This document shows positions 50,101-52,291 of a DNA stretch of 52,291 nt, in pieces. The stretch lies in IMG/VR virus record IMGVR_UViG_3300033571_020326, positions 1 to 52,291 of that record; one strand, written 5' to 3'. Below the pieces are notes generated by a model. It was given only the letters and a program-made list of their open reading frames with translations. It did not search any database and had not been told where the DNA came from. The translations under genes were made by a program, and so were the position numbers. The number at the start of each line of letters is the position of its first letter. Within the stretch, counting starts at the first letter, position 1. Source of the stretch: a virus.

Positions 50101-50370
50101 GATCCATCATTATATGTTCTATACTATGATTATAGATCTTCACTATTATTAGGTGCTGCAAGTGTAGTAAACACTACATTAAACGATATAATAGGAATTG
50201 ATGACGAGTATAAGTTTGTTGGAAAAATATCTGAGCTAAAAATGTACTCCAAATGTTTAACATTTGGTGAAGTAGAACAACTGTATTTTTCTTCAGGATT
50301 TGCATATCCAAGAAATGATCTTTTATGGAATTTAAGTGTTGGTAACAGAAGTTATATAGAAGAAATCTAA
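47146..50370 (+). CDS. Large virion structural / tail fibre protein with interrupted LamG-like domain, truncated by in-frame stop
   Basis: 1074 aa. The first about 500 residues are Ser/Asn/Tyr-rich beta sequence of unknown fold. Residues about 530-625 (LIDESKYNNNGVV, YNLDGTNHVVFPS-like, KITVSFWMNVENW) form the first half of a concanavalin/LamG domain. Residues about 645-880 contain repeated D-x-N-x-L/I-Y/W strands (DSNQNLYLYD, DNKNNIWEVVGG, DSDNRIWIS, DTRDNQMYIIS) typical of a beta-propeller. Residues 905-1060 (PPGWHNITLTFD, FVGKISELKMYSKCLT) complete the LamG. The frame stays open for 57 more codons after the TAA. Confidence 0.8.
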   Translation: MSAIFNIYNTVSSTYWYPVDFHSITEDYKFKKTPVVFSNGISFYLHNFFENAEDVSFNRRTGLILTNPKNNTFFLENNQPPSIQNKLTQIKTPTMLLSGVSSTRVIQSLPINNSINSLKTLNVSYRSTFGLDDTLSFSFNSNGTVTIYNNDNKALTWSSLGEGGLVFKDVISPPSIRQQFDYILNKDSIILFQHTSNYSNIVIKNTSTNNFILSAASFDKNYSFPNECIIKFISYDVYNPDENNTVLDSFIVKYKASPILPQQTLTVDNSINETNRLAQNYLAAFPVENPLINEKDSSYLLQFHGLKNYQTPEYTYTTANPYISSTQAIRRVYNKIHTGTNQNKGYNNIYLNYVATTNQLTFPVGKETYFFFPSTNVSYPLSSSGLIEDGATAGELPYVSDRIFVYRQNYEELTPGVPQPPSILKQDNTWLCSWLSGSNLGEKIWLDRYYNAAYYTLDQALTAKAMVYHDKIDPSKKYTYDVPSTMVLEPGILYKYYRAGIENSKEFITHLDYDPVYPLGAKVLDISDWSTSPLIDESKYNNNGVVVSNTNTQNLQKSFINLDGTNHVVFPSRSSLLQNQKITVSFWMNVENWSNIFGEQIFGNYYSSGFGLINESFTSAPMFTIINKASLSAYNINYNFLNLTQINLNPTKNNQYNIIQRLPDLSYWIFDSYNITGTKYNPINKVLSSFTSLSSYIGFVDQVELDSNQNLYLYDKTLNSYVKTDSDGNFIEHVTLPSDSGVHRIEIDLNDEVQHIYGTSSVIDNKNNIWEVVGGNLYKNRMIYANVGNTQQITCDSDNRIWISHLQDTISLLDTETNTFIFSKRVGKNSTLPIDPCLDQEVFRSMDLLKVPSSPTCNNSSIYQDRLILLDTRDNQMYIISTDGNLVSKLNLASLVSYNESLNFSANGDFTSFQYIRKFGGSLTKKLSWKLKLATPQGNSAQLLNLDADVSQLPPGWHNITLTFDAIKGIATYYIDSIEVNKKTFDPSLYVLYYDYRSSLLLGAASVVNTTLNDIIGIDDEYKFVGKISELKMYSKCLTFGEVEQLYFSSGFAYPRNDLLWNLSVGNRSYIEEI

Positions 50371-50544
50371 CATTACTTTAAGTTCCAATTACCCGGAAGT
50401 AAAAGTAAATACTTTAATATTAACATACATAATCTAAATATAGATAACACGGACATCAAAGCGATTATTGAAGACACTATTAGACAAAATATGACAAAAA
50501 TCGCACCAGCAGAAACTTCTTTATATAATATAAATTGGATGTAA
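50371..50544 (+). pseudogene. In-frame C-terminal extension of the 1074-aa protein beyond TAA (readthrough or lost tail)
   Basis: Directly after TAA (50368-50370) the same frame continues for 57 codons to the TAA at 50542-50544, encoding a well-formed segment (FKFQLPGSKSKYFNINIHNL, then IKAIIEDTIRQNMTKIAPAE and TSLYNINWM). From memory, tails of this type (PGSKS..F, I-x-x-IE-x-x-I-R, APA-x-T-x-LY) end many phage structural proteins of this kind. There is no start codon that would make it a separate gene. Restoring one base (GAA for TAA) would give a continuous protein of 1132 aa. Confidence 0.65.
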
Positions 50545-50545
50545 A

Positions 50546-51322
50546 ATGAATATTTTAGAAAAAATAACCCCAACATGTTCAAATGTCTATCTGATAGATG
50601 AAAACTTATGTATAGGTAATTCTTTAGGAATTATAAATTATACAGTAAATTCTCTTTCCTCTGTAAATTTGTATTTAGAAAATTATCAAACACAATGGCA
50701 AAGTCTTTACAGTAATTTTCAAACATTTAGTTCAAAATGGCTGAGAGCAGTTACTAATGTTAAAGCTTTTAGTGCAGATTGGGTTAGTTATGCTAATACA
50801 GTACAAACATTAAGTGCTGATTGGATAAAACCAGTCACACTTTTTTATCCATCAATGTTTAATTATGAAACATGGTATTCTATGACTTCCATATTCATAA
50901 CAACAATACGTTCTTGGTTAGATATTAATTTCCCACCTAATATATATAATACTGATCAAATTATAAATGTATTTGTTTACCTCTATGAAGATCAAGTTAT
51001 TAATTTTAATTTTTCTAGAGCATATAATGAAACATGTACACCTAACTGTGCTGGATTCTCTTTGGGTTGTAGTCAATGTCCTACACTTCATTCAGGTTGT
51101 AACCACCACGGAGGTTTAGCAGGTGTTAAAGCATGTGATAATCTCTATGATTATTGTAGAGCGGTTTCAACATTTAGTAAAGAACAAACAGTTTCGTGTG
51201 TGGGAACTGGCGGTAAGTTATTAAGAATAACATTAGTACGACCTAGTCAAGATACACATGTAGCAGAAACAAAAAATGTTATATTTAAAAATATAAACAA
51301 ACAGTGGGTATATCAACCATGA
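50546..51322 (+). CDS. Tail fibre-like protein with Cys-rich module, paralogue 1
   Basis: 258 aa. Residues 1-45 carry the family start LIDENLCIGNSLGIINYTVNSL, followed by helical repeats (SSKWLRAV, FSADWVSY, LSADWIKPVTLFYPSMF). The C-terminal half is cysteine-rich (CTPNCAGFSLGCSQCPTLHS, then GCNHH and CDNLYDYC), suggesting a disulfide or zinc-stabilised knob. It shares the ADWIKPVTLFYP block with the next gene (GWVKPISVFYP). Starts 1 nt after the extension's stop. Confidence 0.7.
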   Translation: MNILEKITPTCSNVYLIDENLCIGNSLGIINYTVNSLSSVNLYLENYQTQWQSLYSNFQTFSSKWLRAVTNVKAFSADWVSYANTVQTLSADWIKPVTLFYPSMFNYETWYSMTSIFITTIRSWLDINFPPNIYNTDQIINVFVYLYEDQVINFNFSRAYNETCTPNCAGFSLGCSQCPTLHSGCNHHGGLAGVKACDNLYDYCRAVSTFSKEQTVSCVGTGGKLLRITLVRPSQDTHVAETKNVIFKNINKQWVYQP

Positions 51323-52188
51323 ACTATACATATACAAAAATTTTAACATCTGAAACCATAGGAGATTCACTTTCTTCTGTTAATCAAAATTATTTCTCTT
51401 TAGAAAAACAAACTTTAAATTTAAAATTAACATCTGATGCTATGTGGACTCCTATGTTGAATTATTATGTTCAATTTGGAGACACGATAAAAGATGCTAT
51501 AAAAACAATAAATTCAGTAGCACCTAATATATTTTCAGCAACAACATTGGTACAAAATAATTCTGCTGGATGGGTAAAGCCTATATCAGTGTTTTATCCT
51601 ACAATTTTTTGGATAGAAATCTCACCAAAAACAATACTAAATACCGTATCGGCATGGGTTCAACAAAATTTTCCAGTAATACCAGATCCTTCTTTTGTTT
51701 TAAATGAAAACACAGGTGCTGTAGAAACAATAATATCATCTAAACCCACATATGTAGAAAATCAAGAACTTATCGTTTATACACATATGTATAATATAAA
51801 AGATACTATTTCTGAAACCAGAGTTTTAACAGATTCTACTACATGCAAAACACACAGTGAAATTATTTGTGCAACATGCAGGACTTGTTGGTATGGTGGA
51901 ACATATTGTGGTTACAATACATGGAATGATTGCGGAGGTAATTGTTCAGATTGTAGTCAATGCAAACAATTAGAATGTTTTTATGCGGCTCCTCCTTATA
52001 TTCCGGGTGCAAGAATAGGAACTGCAACAGATTATGATTCATATGCAACAGGTAAAATATCTGCTGCAGTTAATATTAATTTTCAAAATGTTTCCGAATC
52101 TCCTGTATTAAATAGTTTTTTATTTACAGTAAAAGATTGTAATTGGATTTTCCAAAAATCATTAGCAGGACCCATTCCAACTATATAA
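51319..52188 (+). CDS. Tail fibre-like protein with Cys-rich module, paralogue 2
   Basis: 289 aa from the ATG overlapping the previous stop (ATGA), preferred over an upstream GTG. Same layout as paralogue 1: TIGDSLSSVNQNYFSLEKQ at the start, AGWVKPISVFYPTIFW (about 90-105), SAWVQQNFPVI, and a cysteine-rich insert with at least eleven cysteines (CATCRTCWYGGTYCGYN and CGGNCSDCSQCKQLEC), then SVNINFQNVS-like strands and the ending VKDCNWIFQKS, parallel to the KNINKQWVYQP end of paralogue 1. The conserved ends and variable Cys-rich middle suggest a scaffold with a variable surface insert. Confidence 0.7.
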   Translation: MNYTYTKILTSETIGDSLSSVNQNYFSLEKQTLNLKLTSDAMWTPMLNYYVQFGDTIKDAIKTINSVAPNIFSATTLVQNNSAGWVKPISVFYPTIFWIEISPKTILNTVSAWVQQNFPVIPDPSFVLNENTGAVETIISSKPTYVENQELIVYTHMYNIKDTISETRVLTDSTTCKTHSEIICATCRTCWYGGTYCGYNTWNDCGGNCSDCSQCKQLECFYAAPPYIPGARIGTATDYDSYATGKISAAVNINFQNVSESPVLNSFLFTVKDCNWIFQKSLAGPIPTI

Positions 52189-52195
52189 AAATATT

Positions 52196-52291
52196 ATGAA
52201 TGAAAGATTATTAACATTAGAAATATATCCACAGGATTGTGTAGGCGATTCATCCGCAAAACACAATTTTAATGCTCTATCATTAGATACA
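52196..52291 (+). CDS. Third fibre paralogue, 3' truncated by window end
   Basis: Open frame from ATG at 52196 to the window end (32 codons). It begins MNERLLTLEIYPQDCVGDSS and continues AKHNFNALSLDT. The CVGDSSAKHNFNALSL stretch matches the family start in the two preceding genes (CIGNSLGIINYTVNSL; TIGDSLSSVNQNYFSL), so the tandem array continues beyond the window. Confidence 0.65.
   Translation, partial: MNERLLTLEIYPQDCVGDSSAKHNFNALSLDT

Noticed and set aside
50368-50370. Genome-wide reassignment of TAA to an amino acid
   Set aside because: Most genes in the window end in TAA at sensible positions with the next gene starting immediately after.
50491-50544. Tiny separate gene starting at the ATG inside the post-stop extension
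   Set aside because: It would encode only 17 residues, whereas the open frame is continuous with the upstream protein.
1-52291. tRNA genes, CRISPR arrays, insertion sequences, rRNA
   Set aside because: Gaps are too short (about 65 nt or less) for tRNAs outside genes, and no direct-repeat array, transposase or terminal inverted repeat was seen.

Overview
The window is part of the genome of an AT-rich, T4-like contractile-tailed bacteriophage. The phage call rests on many independent T4-type hallmarks: large terminase (gp17), tail tube (gp19), hub and spike proteins (gp27/gp5-like), tail sheath stabiliser (gp15), sliding clamp (gp45), ssDNA-binding protein (gp32), replicative helicase (gp41), primase (gp61), family B polymerase (gp43), UvsX/UvsY/UvsW, gp46/gp47 and the late sigma factor gp55. 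The host cannot be read with certainty. Ribosome binding sites are almost absent. Early/middle promoters look like ordinary sigma-70 sites (TTGACA-N16/17-TATAAT), which argues against a typical Bacteroidota host.

Layout. (1) 1-8679, mostly + strand: packaging and tail-tip genes (terminase C-terminal part, tube, hub, a zinc-ribbon protein, an unknown virion-like protein, an OB-fold spike base and a beta-helical spike), interrupted by one opposite-strand dNMP-kinase-like gene. (2) 8686-22591, - strand: replication block (three small unknowns, clamp, FolE2-type GTP cyclohydrolase, SSB, a gp59-sized and a gp33-sized protein in T4 order, DHH phosphoesterase, helicase, UvsX, a small highly expressed-looking protein, ThyX, DNA polymerase, a glycosyltransferase). 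(3) 22624-35859, - strand: recombination/late-transcription block (gp46, gp47, gp55, UvsW, UvsY). A ~7.9 kb island of eight glycosyltransferase-type genes and one FkbM methyltransferase is inserted between gp47 and gp46. (4) 35885-40875, + strand: small accessory genes, a GIY-YIG nuclease, a double zinc-ribbon protein, an NTPase/kinase and the primase. (5) 40872-41745, - strand: two unknowns. (6) 41803-52291, + strand: another glycosyltransferase, clamp-loader small subunit candidate, GroES-like co-chaperonin, small conserved genes, an XPD/DinG-like helicase, then tail sheath stabiliser and a run of large tail/fibre proteins that continues past the window end.

Genes are tightly packed (overlaps of 1-35 nt are common) and no gene-free stretch exceeds about 65 bases. 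No tRNA, rRNA, CRISPR array or insertion sequence was seen.

The most interesting points are a recurring promoter geometry that places the -10 box only 6-10 nt before the start codon (implying leaderless mRNAs); a second, late-type TAAATA box about 6 nt before several start codons; an in-frame TAA that cuts a conserved-looking 57-codon C-terminal tail off the 1074-aa fibre protein; the glycosyltransferase island splitting gp46/gp47, including an apparently catalytically dead paralogue; and a FolE2-type cyclohydrolase embedded next to SSB.
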